Positions 46,707 to 56,728 of a stretch of DNA of 62,902 nucleotides are shown here, one piece after another. The notes under the pieces were generated by a model, which ran no database searches, was not told the DNA's origin, and was given only the letters and a program-made list of their open reading frames with translations. The position numbers and the translations under genes are program-made. Origin of the DNA: Croceitalea sp. (GTDB lineage: Bacteria > Bacteroidota > Bacteroidia > Flavobacteriales > Flavobacteriaceae); the NCBI GenBank assembly GCA_013001145.1, contig JABDND010000041.1:1-62902 (forward strand). Reading direction: 5' to 3'. Within the stretch, counting starts at the first letter, position 1; every line of letters starts with the position of its first letter.

Positions 46707-48335
46707 ATGAGCAACCTTATGGAAAAATCAAAAACATTAAAAAAATACGGTCTTCAAAGTACCAAGGTACATTGGAACTTAAGTGCTGAAACATTGCAAA
46801 AAATGACCGTTGAAAAAGGAATGGGCGTCGAATCTGAAAATGGCACTTTGGCAATCAATACTGGAAAATTTACAGGGCGTTCACCTAAAGATCGCTTTTT
46901 GGTCAAAGATGAATATACCAAAGACAAAATTTGGTGGGGACGTATCAACAAACCCATTTCACCTGAAAATTTTGATAAACTTCAAGATGAAGTGGTGAAG
47001 TATCTTTCAGGTAAAGAGATTTATGTGCGGGATGCTGCCGTTTGTGCCGACCCCAGGTACACCATGAACGTTCGAACGGTTACTGAATTTCCCTGGTCGA
47101 ACTATTTCATCAAAAACATGTTCTTAAGGCTCTCTGAAGATGAGTTGAAAGATTTTGAGGAAGAATGGTTGGTGTTGTGTGCGCCTGGTTATCAATGCCC
47201 CAATCCTAAAGAATTTGGAATCATAGCAGGAAATTTCTCCATATTGAACTGGACGAAAAAAGTGGCTCTTGTAGGAGGATCTGAATACCCTGGTGAAATG
47301 AAAAAAGGAATTTTTACCGCATTGAACTTTGTTTTGCCTGTTGAAAAGAATGTGTTGCCCATGCACTGTTCAGCAAACGTTGGTGAAGATGGGGATACAG
47401 CCATATACTTTGGACTTTCAGGTACGGGCAAAACTACCTTGTCTGCTGATCCAGAACGTAAATTGATTGGTGATGATGAACATGGCTGGACCGCTGAAAA
47501 TACCATATTTAACTTTGAAGGTGGTTGTTATGCCAAGGTCATTGATCTAACCGAAGAAAAAGAACCGGATATTTATAGAGCAATCAGACCAGGAGCCCTT
47601 TTGGAAAATGTTGTGTTTAAAGAAGGTACCAAAGAAGTAGATTATTTTGATAGCAGCATTACCCAAAACACAAGGGTAAGTTATCCATTGGAACATATTG
47701 ATAACATTCAGATTCCTTCGTATGCCGAAAATCCCAAAAACATCTTCTTTCTAACCTGTGATGCGTTTGGGGTATTGCCACCAGTAGCAAAATTGACTCC
47801 TGGTCAAGCGGCTTATCACTTTATATCGGGTTATACGGCAAAAGTAGCAGGTACAGAAGCTGGTATTACAGAGCCTGTACCCTCGTTTTCTGCATGTTTT
47901 GGAGAACCATTTATGCCTTTGCACCCTACTGTTTATGCTGAAATGTTAAGCAAAAAAATGACTGAGGCAGGTGTCAATGTATGGTTGATAAACACAGGAT
48001 GGAGCGGTGGTCCCTATGGAGTTGGTTCTCGAATTAAATTAAAGTATACAAGAGCCATGATTTCTGCAATTTTAAAGGGAGAATTGGAAACTGTAGATTA
48101 CGATGTTCACCCTATTTTTGGATTGCATATGCCCAAATATTGTCCTGGCGTACCCACTGAAATATTGGACCCCATGAATACCTGGTTGCAAAAAGGTGGA
48201 TATGTTAGTAAAGCAATACAATTGGCACATTCATTCCATTTAAATTTTGATAAGTTTGCCAGTGAGGCTTCAGAGGAAATCCTTAATGGAGGTCCACTAA
48301 TTGACTCGCATCATAGTTTAACTGAGCATATATAA
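46707..48335 (+). CDS. pckA: Phosphoenolpyruvate carboxykinase (ATP)
   Basis: TGKFTGRSPKDRFLVKDE, HCSANVGEDGDTAIYFGLSGTGKTTLSADPERKLIGDDEHGW, LINTGWSGGPYGVGSRI. Confidence 0.98.
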   Translation: MSNLMEKSKTLKKYGLQSTKVHWNLSAETLQKMTVEKGMGVESENGTLAINTGKFTGRSPKDRFLVKDEYTKDKIWWGRINKPISPENFDKLQDEVVKYLSGKEIYVRDAAVCADPRYTMNVRTVTEFPWSNYFIKNMFLRLSEDELKDFEEEWLVLCAPGYQCPNPKEFGIIAGNFSILNWTKKVALVGGSEYPGEMKKGIFTALNFVLPVEKNVLPMHCSANVGEDGDTAIYFGLSGTGKTTLSADPERKLIGDDEHGWTAENTIFNFEGGCYAKVIDLTEEKEPDIYRAIRPGALLENVVFKEGTKEVDYFDSSITQNTRVSYPLEHIDNIQIPSYAENPKNIFFLTCDAFGVLPPVAKLTPGQAAYHFISGYTAKVAGTEAGITEPVPSFSACFGEPFMPLHPTVYAEMLSKKMTEAGVNVWLINTGWSGGPYGVGSRIKLKYTRAMISAILKGELETVDYDVHPIFGLHMPKYCPGVPTEILDPMNTWLQKGGYVSKAIQLAHSFHLNFDKFASEASEEILNGGPLIDSHHSLTEHI

Positions 48336-48349
48336 CCAATTGGAGTACT

Positions 48350-49663
48350 GTGAGTAAATTGACACCATTTCAAATTGAAAAATTGGGATTATCTAAGATA
48401 AAATCTCCCCTGCAATTAAGTACGGTCAGGGGAGATAACATCTTTAATTTTATTGATGATAATGATAAATTGGTTTATGACCTATCAATGGAAAATTATA
48501 ACCAATGTCTTTCGAAAAACGAAGAGCCTCCCTGTATGGAGAAAGCAGGGCCACGGCAGCACATCTATTTTGCTCCCGAGAAAACAACGGCTGCTATTGT
48601 TACATGTGGAGGCTTATGTCCTGGGGTAAACAATGTAATACGAGGGGTGGTCATGGCCCTTTATTATTTTTATGGTGTTAAAAGAATTTTGGGTGTGCCC
48701 TATGGTTATGAAGGATTAAACCCTGATATGGGCCACGGTTTTATAGAGCTCACCCCTGATAAAGTCAAAGACATTCATCAATTTGGTGGAACCATTTTAG
48801 GATCTTCAAGAGGAGCACAAAGTGTCTCAACTATGGTAGATACCCTTGTGGCCAATAACATTAATATGCTCTTTACCATAGGAGGTGACGGCACATTAAA
48901 GGGAGCCAATGCCATAGGTGATGAAATCAAAAAACGAGGTTTGGATATCGCTATAGTCGGTATTCCAAAGACCATAGACAATGATATTGACATTATTGAT
49001 AAATCTTTCGGATTTGAAACTTCCTTTGATGTGGCCAGTCCAATATTGAGGGATGCACATAATGAAGCTACAGGCGCTTATAATGGTATTGCCATAATTA
49101 AATTGATGGGTCGGGATAGCGGCTTTATAGCAGCATCGGCCTCATTGGCCATGCCCGTGGTCAATTTTGTGCTGGTACCTGAGTCGGCCTTTGAATTATA
49201 TGGCGAAAATGGTTTTTTGGAACAACTTAAAAAGCGTTTAAAACAAAAACACCATGCGGTCATTGTGGTTGCTGAGGGGGCGGGACAGCACTTACTTGAA
49301 GATGGAAACAAGGAGAAAGATGCCTCAGGTAATATTAAGCATAAGGATATTGGCCTGTTTTTAAAAGAAACCATTAAGACCTATTTGGCCGATACCCAGA
49401 ACACCATTAAATATATAGACCCAAGTTATATTATTCGAAGCGCCGCTGCCAATTCAAGTGACAGTGTCTTTTGTAGTGGCTTGGCCTATCATGCCGTACA
49501 TGGTGCCTTAGCTGGAAAAACCAATTTTGTGATAGGCAAGGTAAATGACAAATTTGTTTATTTGCCCATTGCAGCGGTGACTACAAAACGGAAGAAAATA
49601 GATTTGGAAAGCGAGTTTTGGTTTGCCGTTCTACAAAGTACCGGACAACCTTTTAAAATGTAA
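48350..49663 (+). CDS. 6-phosphofructokinase, plant-like group, GGDGT active site; GTG start
   Basis: ATVTCGGLCPGVNNVIRGV-like region, FTIGGDGTLKGANAI, IPKTIDNDIDIIDKSFGFETSFD, KLMGRDSGFIAA. Confidence 0.93.
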   Translation: MSKLTPFQIEKLGLSKIKSPLQLSTVRGDNIFNFIDDNDKLVYDLSMENYNQCLSKNEEPPCMEKAGPRQHIYFAPEKTTAAIVTCGGLCPGVNNVIRGVVMALYYFYGVKRILGVPYGYEGLNPDMGHGFIELTPDKVKDIHQFGGTILGSSRGAQSVSTMVDTLVANNINMLFTIGGDGTLKGANAIGDEIKKRGLDIAIVGIPKTIDNDIDIIDKSFGFETSFDVASPILRDAHNEATGAYNGIAIIKLMGRDSGFIAASASLAMPVVNFVLVPESAFELYGENGFLEQLKKRLKQKHHAVIVVAEGAGQHLLEDGNKEKDASGNIKHKDIGLFLKETIKTYLADTQNTIKYIDPSYIIRSAAANSSDSVFCSGLAYHAVHGALAGKTNFVIGKVNDKFVYLPIAAVTTKRKKIDLESEFWFAVLQSTGQPFKM

Positions 49664-49677
49664 ATCCAAGTATTAAA

Positions 49678-49705
49678 AAACCCCTTTCTTAAAGGGGTTT
49701 GGTTT
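49678..49705. terminator. Bidirectional intrinsic terminator
   Basis: AAACCCCTTTCTTAAAGGGGTTT followed by ggttttt. Confidence 0.85.
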
Positions 49706-49730
49706 TTCATGATAGTGTTGGTTGAATATT

Positions 49731-49862
49731 TTATTCGATTATACCGATTAAATCAAGTAGTATAAAAACAGGTATGGCTATCAAAATGCCCACAAGGGCA
49801 AAAACCATGATTCTTAAAAAACCGACCAACATTCTATCAAATAGTGTAATGTGTTGTGCCAT
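49731..49862 (-). CDS. Unannotated 43-aa single-TM microprotein
   Basis: Minus-strand ORF MAQHITLFDRMLVGFLRIMVFALVGILIAIPVFILLDLIGIIE*, below the ORF-track length cutoff; terminator immediately downstream. Confidence 0.55.
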   Translation of the reverse strand: MAQHITLFDRMLVGFLRIMVFALVGILIAIPVFILLDLIGIIE

Positions 49863-49985
49863 AATCATTTATTTTCATTCAATGTACGTAATTCGCCTGA
49901 AATTTCCATGAGAAGTAGGGGGTATATTCGACTAAAAGGGGTATTTCGGCTTTGTTTTACAACAATTATCACAATACGACTTAGC

Positions 49986-51362
49986 CTATCTTTTACTCAT
50001 CCGTTTCGCTAAATCTTCCAATGACACACCTTTTGTCTCTGGCATAATAAAAATCACGAATAATAATTGAAGCACCATCATCACTGAAAAGAATATAAAT
50101 ATGGGCCATGGATTATCATTAAAAATACCTATTTCACTATCCAAAAAAGTAGGTGTAAGCAAGGTGATCAAAGCAGCAAAGACCCAATGTGTGCCGGTGC
50201 CCCAAGATTGCCCGTAAGCGCGCACCTTATTAGGAAATATCTCTGAGATAAACACCCAAATTACTGCGCCTTGCCCTATGGCATGCGAGGCTATGAAAAT
50301 TAATATGAAGGTTAATAGTAAAATAGAACTGGCGCCAGTGTAAAAACACCAGCCTACCATCGCCAAGCTCAAGATGTATCCTATGGAACCCAAATACATC
50401 AACTGTTTACGACCCAAACGGTCAATCAAGGCAATGCCCACAAAAGTGAAAATCAAATTAATGACACCAATAGAAATAGAACTGAACAACGACTCACCAG
50501 AGGCCAAACCCGCACGCTCCAAAATTTCTGGAGCGTAATAAAGCACAAAATTGATGCCTGAAAGTTGGTTGAAAAAAGCAAGTAAAAAGGCTAAAAAAAG
50601 AGGTTTACTATAGTTGCCAGAAAACAGTTTTTCGGTTTTAATGGTTACTGAACGCTCCAATGATTGTTTAATGTCTTTCAGTCGTTCGATGGCATTTTCT
50701 TTGCTCAAACCAAGTGATAGCAGAGCCCGCTCAGCAGTGAGGTCATCCTTGCCTTTCATCAAAAGCCATCTGGGACTGTTTGGTATCTTGAGTACAAGAA
50801 CTATGTAAATCAAAGCAGGTAGGCCTTCAATGCCCAGCATCCATCGCCATGCCACTTCGTATGAAAATACTATACCTATTAAATAATTGGAGATGAAAGC
50901 AATCAATATTCCAAAAACGATGTTGAATTGGTACATTGCAGTTAATCTACCGCGATTATCCGGACTGGAAATCTCTGAAATATAAATTGGTGCGGCGACC
51001 GAAGATGCACCTACACCAACACCGCCAATAAATCTAAAAAAGGAAAAGCTAAACGGTTCTGGTGCAATTGCTGAACCTACGGCAGATGCCAAATACAGAA
51101 CGCCGATCCAAAATAGCGTTTTTTTACGGCCATATTTGTCACATGGCACACCACCAATAAGAGAACCGAGCACTGTACCCCATAATGCCATGGACATAAT
51201 AAAAATACCATGAAAGGTAAAAATGGAATCGCCTAAGAACCAATTTGTACCCCAAAGTTCTTTGATTGGCTGGTTCGCCCCACTTATTACCACGGTGTCA
51301 AATCCGAATAAAAAACCCGCCAAGGCAGCGGTCAGTGAAATCCTCAAAATTCGTTTATCCAT
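49986..51362 (-). CDS. MFS sugar porter family transporter
   Basis: GFLFGFDTVVISGA, DKYGRKKTLFW, RFIGGVGVGASSVAAPIYISEISSPDNRGRL, PETKGVSLEDL. Confidence 0.94.
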   Translation of the reverse strand: MDKRILRISLTAALAGFLFGFDTVVISGANQPIKELWGTNWFLGDSIFTFHGIFIMSMALWGTVLGSLIGGVPCDKYGRKKTLFWIGVLYLASAVGSAIAPEPFSFSFFRFIGGVGVGASSVAAPIYISEISSPDNRGRLTAMYQFNIVFGILIAFISNYLIGIVFSYEVAWRWMLGIEGLPALIYIVLVLKIPNSPRWLLMKGKDDLTAERALLSLGLSKENAIERLKDIKQSLERSVTIKTEKLFSGNYSKPLFLAFLLAFFNQLSGINFVLYYAPEILERAGLASGESLFSSISIGVINLIFTFVGIALIDRLGRKQLMYLGSIGYILSLAMVGWCFYTGASSILLLTFILIFIASHAIGQGAVIWVFISEIFPNKVRAYGQSWGTGTHWVFAALITLLTPTFLDSEIGIFNDNPWPIFIFFSVMMVLQLLFVIFIMPETKGVSLEDLAKRMSKR

Positions 51363-51394
51363 GGTTGGTCAATTTTGCTAAAGCTATAGAAAAA

Positions 51395-52630
51395 TTAAAT
51401 AATGGTTTTAATAAAATCAAAAACACGGTCTGTAGCACCTCGTTGTTCGGCAACGTATTCGGAATTTATCATTCCTGTTCTTTTTCTAAAATTTTCATCG
51501 GAGCTTATCTTAATGATCGCCTCATCAAAATCATCTTGCCCGGTAATAACCAATATTCCTTTTTTTTCGACCAATGATTCGGCTTCCTTGAAATTTTTAA
51601 AATTTGGCCCGATCAGAACCGGTACCCCAAAGACGGCGGCTTCCAATGTATTATGCAGGCCAGTTGCAAAACCTCCTCCTACATAAGCCATATCGGCATA
51701 GCTGTAAATTTTGGTCAAAACCCCGATTGTATCAATTATGAGTACTCTGCAATTCGCCAAATTTTGGTCTGATATTTCGGAAAGCAGTAAAGTACCTTCT
51801 GGCAAAGATGATTTCAAATTTATGATATGCGACTTTTTTATGATATGGGGAGCTATTACCCATTTCAAAGAAGCCTCTTTTTCATTGATAAAAGTTGTGA
51901 GCAAGCGTTCATCTTCTGGCCAAGTACTTCCGGCAACAAGACACTTTTGGTCCTTTGTAAATTGATCCATGAACTTTAAGCTGTTATCGCGTTCCGTTAT
52001 CTGTATCACTCGATCAAAGCGAGTGTCACCACTGACGGAAACGTTTTCCATTCCTATGTTTTTCAACAATTTTTTTGAATTGTCATCTTGTACAAATATG
52101 TAGTCAAAGCAATGTAGGCTTTTACGCATAAAACCTCCCCAAGGCTTAAAATAAATCTGTCTGAGTGAAAATAAGGCTGAAACCAATAGGGTAGGAATTT
52201 GATTTTTCTTTAGTTGATGTAGATAATTGGGCCAAATTTCATACTTGATAAAAATAGCGAGTTCCGGATGTGACAACGCCAAGAATTTTTTTGAATTCGA
52301 AAGGGTATCCATGGGTAAATAGACGACAATATCCGCCGGGGAAGCATCTTTTTTAACCTCATAACCAGATGGCGAAAAAAAAGTGAGCAATAGTTTATGG
52401 TCTGAAAATTCCTTTTTTATCCGCTCCAATACAGGAAGGCCTTGTTCATACTCGCCCAGTGAGGCCACATGCATCCATATTACCTTGTCGGCAGCTTTGA
52501 TTTCGTCTTGTAAACTTTCAAAAACATTCTTTCTGCCAGCTACAAATAATCTGAGCTTGGGCTTCAAAAAAGCAATCAACTTTAAATGAAACCATGTGAT
52601 GTGCACCAAAACGGTATATACCAACCTCAC
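51395..52630 (-). CDS. kdtA: 3-deoxy-D-manno-octulosonic acid transferase
   Basis: WMHVASLGEYEQGLPVLERIK, CLVAGSTWPEDERLL, YVGGGFATGLHNTLEAAVFGVPVLIGPNFKNFKEA. Confidence 0.94.
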   Translation of the reverse strand: MRLVYTVLVHITWFHLKLIAFLKPKLRLFVAGRKNVFESLQDEIKAADKVIWMHVASLGEYEQGLPVLERIKKEFSDHKLLLTFFSPSGYEVKKDASPADIVVYLPMDTLSNSKKFLALSHPELAIFIKYEIWPNYLHQLKKNQIPTLLVSALFSLRQIYFKPWGGFMRKSLHCFDYIFVQDDNSKKLLKNIGMENVSVSGDTRFDRVIQITERDNSLKFMDQFTKDQKCLVAGSTWPEDERLLTTFINEKEASLKWVIAPHIIKKSHIINLKSSLPEGTLLLSEISDQNLANCRVLIIDTIGVLTKIYSYADMAYVGGGFATGLHNTLEAAVFGVPVLIGPNFKNFKEAESLVEKKGILVITGQDDFDEAIIKISSDENFRKRTGMINSEYVAEQRGATDRVFDFIKTII

Positions 52631-52695
52631 TAAATAGTCTTTTGACGAAAATACATTTCTTTAGTTCAAATGTAAATGTAGGCACCATATTTTGT

Positions 52696-52703
52696 TAATT
52701 TTG
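52696..52703 (+). promoter_or_regulatory. Bacteroidetes-type -7 element TAATTTTG upstream of the DegT gene
   Basis: Matches TAnnTTTG, about 17 bp upstream of the ATG. Confidence 0.45.
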
Positions 52704-52720
52704 CTCCATAAAATCGGTAT

Positions 52721-53875
52721 ATGAAAAAAATTCAAATGGTTGACCTAAACGGTCAGTATGAAGGAATCAAAGATCAAGTAGATGCATCAATTAGTGAGGT
52801 TATCGAGTCCACAGCTTTTATCAATGGGCCAGAAGTGAAGGCATTTCAGAAAGAACTGGAAGCATATCTTGGGGTTAAACACGTGATACCGTGCGGTAAT
52901 GGTACCGATGCTTTACAAATTTGTATGATGGGCCTTGGGCTAAAACCGGGTGATGAAGTCATAACTGCCGATTTTACATTTGCCGCAACTGTTGAGGTTA
53001 TAGCCCTTTTACAATTGACACCTGTTTTGGTCGATGTGGACCCCGAAACCTTTAATATTGATCCAGTGGCCATTGAAAAGGCCATTACACCCAAAACCAA
53101 GGCCATTGTCCCCGTTCACTTATTTGGTCAATGTGCCAATATGGATGCAATAATGGATTTGGCCAATAAACACAATTTATATGTAATTGAAGATAATGCA
53201 CAGGGAATTGGTGCAACGTACACATTTAAAGATGGCCGCAAAAGTAAATCGGGCACCATTGGGCACGTGGCCTCTACTTCATTTTTTCCTTCAAAAAATT
53301 TGGGCTGTTACGGAGACGGCGGGGCAATTTTCACCAATGACGATAACTTGGCACATACACTTAGGGGCATAGTCAACCATGGAATGTATGTAAGATACCA
53401 TCACGATGTCGTAGGTGTAAATTCAAGGCTCGACTCGATTCAAGCTGCAGTATTGCGAGCGAAATTACCAAATTTGGATACTTACAACCATAAAAGACGA
53501 GAAGCGGCAAGAAAGTATTCAAAAGCCTTTGCGGGTCAAGAGCACATTGTGGTTCCTGTAACAGTCAATGGCTGTGACGGAATTTGCCAAAGCTGTGATT
53601 GTCATGTGTTTCATCAATATACCTTGCGAATTTTGAACGAAAAAAGAGACAAATTGGTACAACATTTAAATGAAAATGGCGTTCCATGTGGAGTGTATTA
53701 TCCAATACCGCTACATCGACAAAAGGCTTATTTGGATGATCGCTACAATGAAGCCGACTTTAAAGTCACCAACCAATTGATCAAAGAAGTGATTTCACTA
53801 CCCATGCATACGGAGTTGGATGATGAACAAATCGATTTCATTACCAAACTGGTCATTGATTTTGTAAATAAATAA
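52721..53875 (+). CDS. DegT/DnrJ/EryC1 family PLP aminotransferase
   Basis: PCGNGTDALQICMMGLGLKPGDEVI, VPVHLFGQCANMDAIMDLA, FFPSKNLGCYGDGGAIFTND. Confidence 0.95.
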   Translation: MKKIQMVDLNGQYEGIKDQVDASISEVIESTAFINGPEVKAFQKELEAYLGVKHVIPCGNGTDALQICMMGLGLKPGDEVITADFTFAATVEVIALLQLTPVLVDVDPETFNIDPVAIEKAITPKTKAIVPVHLFGQCANMDAIMDLANKHNLYVIEDNAQGIGATYTFKDGRKSKSGTIGHVASTSFFPSKNLGCYGDGGAIFTNDDNLAHTLRGIVNHGMYVRYHHDVVGVNSRLDSIQAAVLRAKLPNLDTYNHKRREAARKYSKAFAGQEHIVVPVTVNGCDGICQSCDCHVFHQYTLRILNEKRDKLVQHLNENGVPCGVYYPIPLHRQKAYLDDRYNEADFKVTNQLIKEVISLPMHTELDDEQIDFITKLVIDFVNK

Positions 53876-53877
53876 GC

Positions 53878-54942
53878 ATGAGTAAAATTCTTGTTACTGG
53901 AGGCCTTGGTTTTATTGGGTCCCATACTGTTGTCGAATTGCAGAACGAAGGTTTTGATGTAGTCATAGTTGATAATCTTTCTAATTCTACGGAAAAAGTA
54001 TTGGATGGTATCATCGCGATAACAGGCAAAAAGCCGCATTTTGAAAAATTTGATTTAAGAGATAAGCCCAAAGTAGAGGCCTTCTTTTCTAAGCACAGCG
54101 ATATTGCGGGGGTCATTCATTTTGCCGCTTCAAAAGCTGTTGGAGAAAGTGTGGAAAACCCATTGTTGTACTATGAAAATAATTTGGGTGTTTTGGTATA
54201 CATTTTACAAGAATTGACCAAAAAAGGTGAAGCAAATTTGATTTTCAGTTCTTCTTGCACGGTATATGGCCAGGCCGATACCATGCCCATCACAGAAGAT
54301 GCGCCAGTAAAGCCAGCTGAATCGCCTTATGGCAATACGAAACAGGTGGGCGAAGAAATTATAAGGGATACCTGCAATGTTAACCCTCAATTGGCGGCCA
54401 TAGCACTACGATATTTTAACCCCATAGGGGCGCACCCAACTGTTGAGATTGGCGAATTGCCCATTGGCGTTCCCCAAAATTTGTTGCCGTATATCACCCA
54501 AACGGGCATAGGTCTAAGAAATGAACTTTCTGTATTTGGAGATGATTATCCTACGCCCGATGGTACTTGCGTAAGAGATTATATTCACGTGGTTGATCTG
54601 GCCAAGGCTCATGTTGCAGCCTTAAAAAGACTGGTTCAAGACAACAATGATTCTAATTTTGAAGTCTTCAATTTAGGTACTGGCACGGGCAGCTCTGTAT
54701 TAGATGTCATCAATAGTTTTGAACGCGTATCTGGTGAAAAATTAAATTATAGAATTGCACCAAGACGGGCAGGTGATGTAGTACAGGCTTACGCCGACAC
54801 CAAAAAAGCCAATGATGTGTTGGGCTGGAAAGCACAATCAACGCTTGACGATGCAATGAAATCTGCATGGGATTGGGAGAAAAAAATTAGAAAAGCTAAA
54901 ACAAAGCTACTGCATAATAGCAGTCAAAGTACTTTTAAATAA
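53878..54942 (+). CDS. galE: UDP-glucose 4-epimerase
   Basis: ILVTGGLGFIGSHTVVELQ, HFAASKAVGESVENPLLYYENN, FSSSCTVYGQ, YGNTK, RYFNPIGAHP. Confidence 0.96.
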   Translation: MSKILVTGGLGFIGSHTVVELQNEGFDVVIVDNLSNSTEKVLDGIIAITGKKPHFEKFDLRDKPKVEAFFSKHSDIAGVIHFAASKAVGESVENPLLYYENNLGVLVYILQELTKKGEANLIFSSSCTVYGQADTMPITEDAPVKPAESPYGNTKQVGEEIIRDTCNVNPQLAAIALRYFNPIGAHPTVEIGELPIGVPQNLLPYITQTGIGLRNELSVFGDDYPTPDGTCVRDYIHVVDLAKAHVAALKRLVQDNNDSNFEVFNLGTGTGSSVLDVINSFERVSGEKLNYRIAPRRAGDVVQAYADTKKANDVLGWKAQSTLDDAMKSAWDWEKKIRKAKTKLLHNSSQSTFK

Positions 54943-54947
54943 TTTTG

Positions 54948-54971
54948 GAGGGCCTTTTGGCCCTCTTTTTT
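54948..54971 (+). terminator. Intrinsic terminator after galE
   Basis: GAGGGCCTTTTGGCCCTCTTTTTTT. Confidence 0.88.
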
Positions 54972-55029
54972 TATATCTTATGAGGCGTTTTTTGCTCTAA
55001 TAAAATTTACTCTTTAAATTTCTCGCGCC

Positions 55030-56307
55030 ATGAAAAGTCTTGTAACAATGCTGTTCTTTTTTTTCACAACATTCATCATCTCTCAAAATATTTATCTGCA
55101 ATGCGGCAATATATTTGATGTGGACAGCGGTAAAATGCTGGCCATTAAAACAATCATTGTAAACAAGAACAAAATAATTGCCATTAACGATGGCTTTACC
55201 GGCGGTAATGACGAAGAGGAGGTTATAGATTTGAAGAATAAGGTCGTACTCCCAGGGTTTATTGACATGCATGTACATATTGAAGGTCAATTTGGACCTA
55301 GATCTTATATGAAGCGGTTTTTGGATAATGAAGCCGATGTTGCCTTTGAATCTTCCGTTTATGCCAAGAGAACGCTAATGGCGGGCTTTACCACAGTAAG
55401 GGACCTTGGAGGTTCTGGTGTGAATATTGCTTTGCGAAATGCCATAAACAATGGGCTTGTAGATGGTCCTAGAATATTTACAGCTGGCAAGTCATTGGCA
55501 ACTACCGGGGGTCATGCTGATCCCACCAATGGTGTAAAAAGTGAATTAAGAGGCGATCCCGGCCCTAAGGAAGGCGTGGTCAACTCTACTGAAGATGCTA
55601 AAAAGGCGGTTAGGCAACGATATAAAAATGGAGCGGATCTCATAAAGATCACAGCCACAGGTGGTGTTTTGAGCGTAGCAAAAAGTGGTGAGAATCCACA
55701 ATTTACAATTGAAGAAATAAAGGCAATCACTCAAACAGCAAAAGACTACGGGTTTACAGTTGCTGCTCATGCACACGGCGATGAAGGTATGCAGCGTGCC
55801 GTAATAGGTGGTGTAAATACTATAGAACATGGTACAATGATGAGCGACAAAACCATGGAATTGATGAAAAGTAATAATTGTTATTTGATACCCACTATTA
55901 GCGCTGGTAAACAAGTGGCCGAAAAAGCAAAAATTCCAGGTTTTTTTCCTGAAATAGTAGCCAAGAAAGCTCTAGAGATTGGACCTTTGCACCAAGCCAC
56001 CATAAGTAAGGCATACAAAAATAATGTGCCTATGGGTTTTGGTACCGATGCAGGTGTTTTTCCTCACGGCATGAATGCCATTGAATTTGGTTATCTTTTA
56101 GAAGCTGGTATTCCAGTAAAGGAATCAATCAAAGCCGCCACAATGGTCAACGCCTCTTTATTGGGCATGGAATATCAATTGGGTCAGCTTAAAACATCTT
56201 TTTTGGCCGATATTATTGCCGTAGATACAAACCCTATGGACGATGTCAAGACTTTGGAAAAAGTTGTATTTGTGATGAAGGATGGTGTGGTTTACAAAAA
56301 GGAGTAA
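55030..56307 (+). CDS. Secreted amidohydrolase-family (imidazolonepropionase/prolidase-like) protein
   Basis: Signal peptide; VVLPGFIDMHVHIEGQ, TTVRDLGGSG, LIKITATGGVLS, VAAHAHGDEG, GFGTDAG. Confidence 0.92.
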   Translation: MKSLVTMLFFFFTTFIISQNIYLQCGNIFDVDSGKMLAIKTIIVNKNKIIAINDGFTGGNDEEEVIDLKNKVVLPGFIDMHVHIEGQFGPRSYMKRFLDNEADVAFESSVYAKRTLMAGFTTVRDLGGSGVNIALRNAINNGLVDGPRIFTAGKSLATTGGHADPTNGVKSELRGDPGPKEGVVNSTEDAKKAVRQRYKNGADLIKITATGGVLSVAKSGENPQFTIEEIKAITQTAKDYGFTVAAHAHGDEGMQRAVIGGVNTIEHGTMMSDKTMELMKSNNCYLIPTISAGKQVAEKAKIPGFFPEIVAKKALEIGPLHQATISKAYKNNVPMGFGTDAGVFPHGMNAIEFGYLLEAGIPVKESIKAATMVNASLLGMEYQLGQLKTSFLADIIAVDTNPMDDVKTLEKVVFVMKDGVVYKKE

Positions 56308-56335
56308 AACTTTTAATAGCGCCCCTCTAATTGTA

Positions 56336-56692
56336 ATGGATATGTCACATAATTTTCCCAAGAGTTCGGAGATTTTAGGGAAGGCAAGTGAACATGGCTT
56401 GTATGTGAAACTCTTGCAACAACTTGAAAAGGATTTTGAATTGGCCAATATTGAATTTGAGGTTCATTTGAAAATTTCACCCTTTGAACTTCAACAACAA
56501 TTACAAGAAAAAGTATATCACCTGCTCATGGAAAAATTCAATGACTACCTAAATCTATTATATGTCATTGATGTGCCAGAAAAAGAATTCAAACAAATTG
56601 CTAGTACCGATTTGGTTGAAATAAGCCTATTTGTGAGTTACCTAATTCTGAAACGGGAATGGCAAAAAGTATGGTTCAAGAGTAAACATTAA
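56336..56692 (+). CDS. Hypothetical protein (about 119 aa), likely ATG at 56336
   Basis: ORF MDMSHNFPKSSEILGKASEHGLYVKLLQQLEKDFELANIEFEV; no family recognised. Confidence 0.65.
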   Translation: MDMSHNFPKSSEILGKASEHGLYVKLLQQLEKDFELANIEFEVHLKISPFELQQQLQEKVYHLLMEKFNDYLNLLYVIDVPEKEFKQIASTDLVEISLFVSYLILKREWQKVWFKSKH

Positions 56693-56728
56693 GCTTAAAA
56701 ATACACTCTAAAAAACGGCATTAATGGA

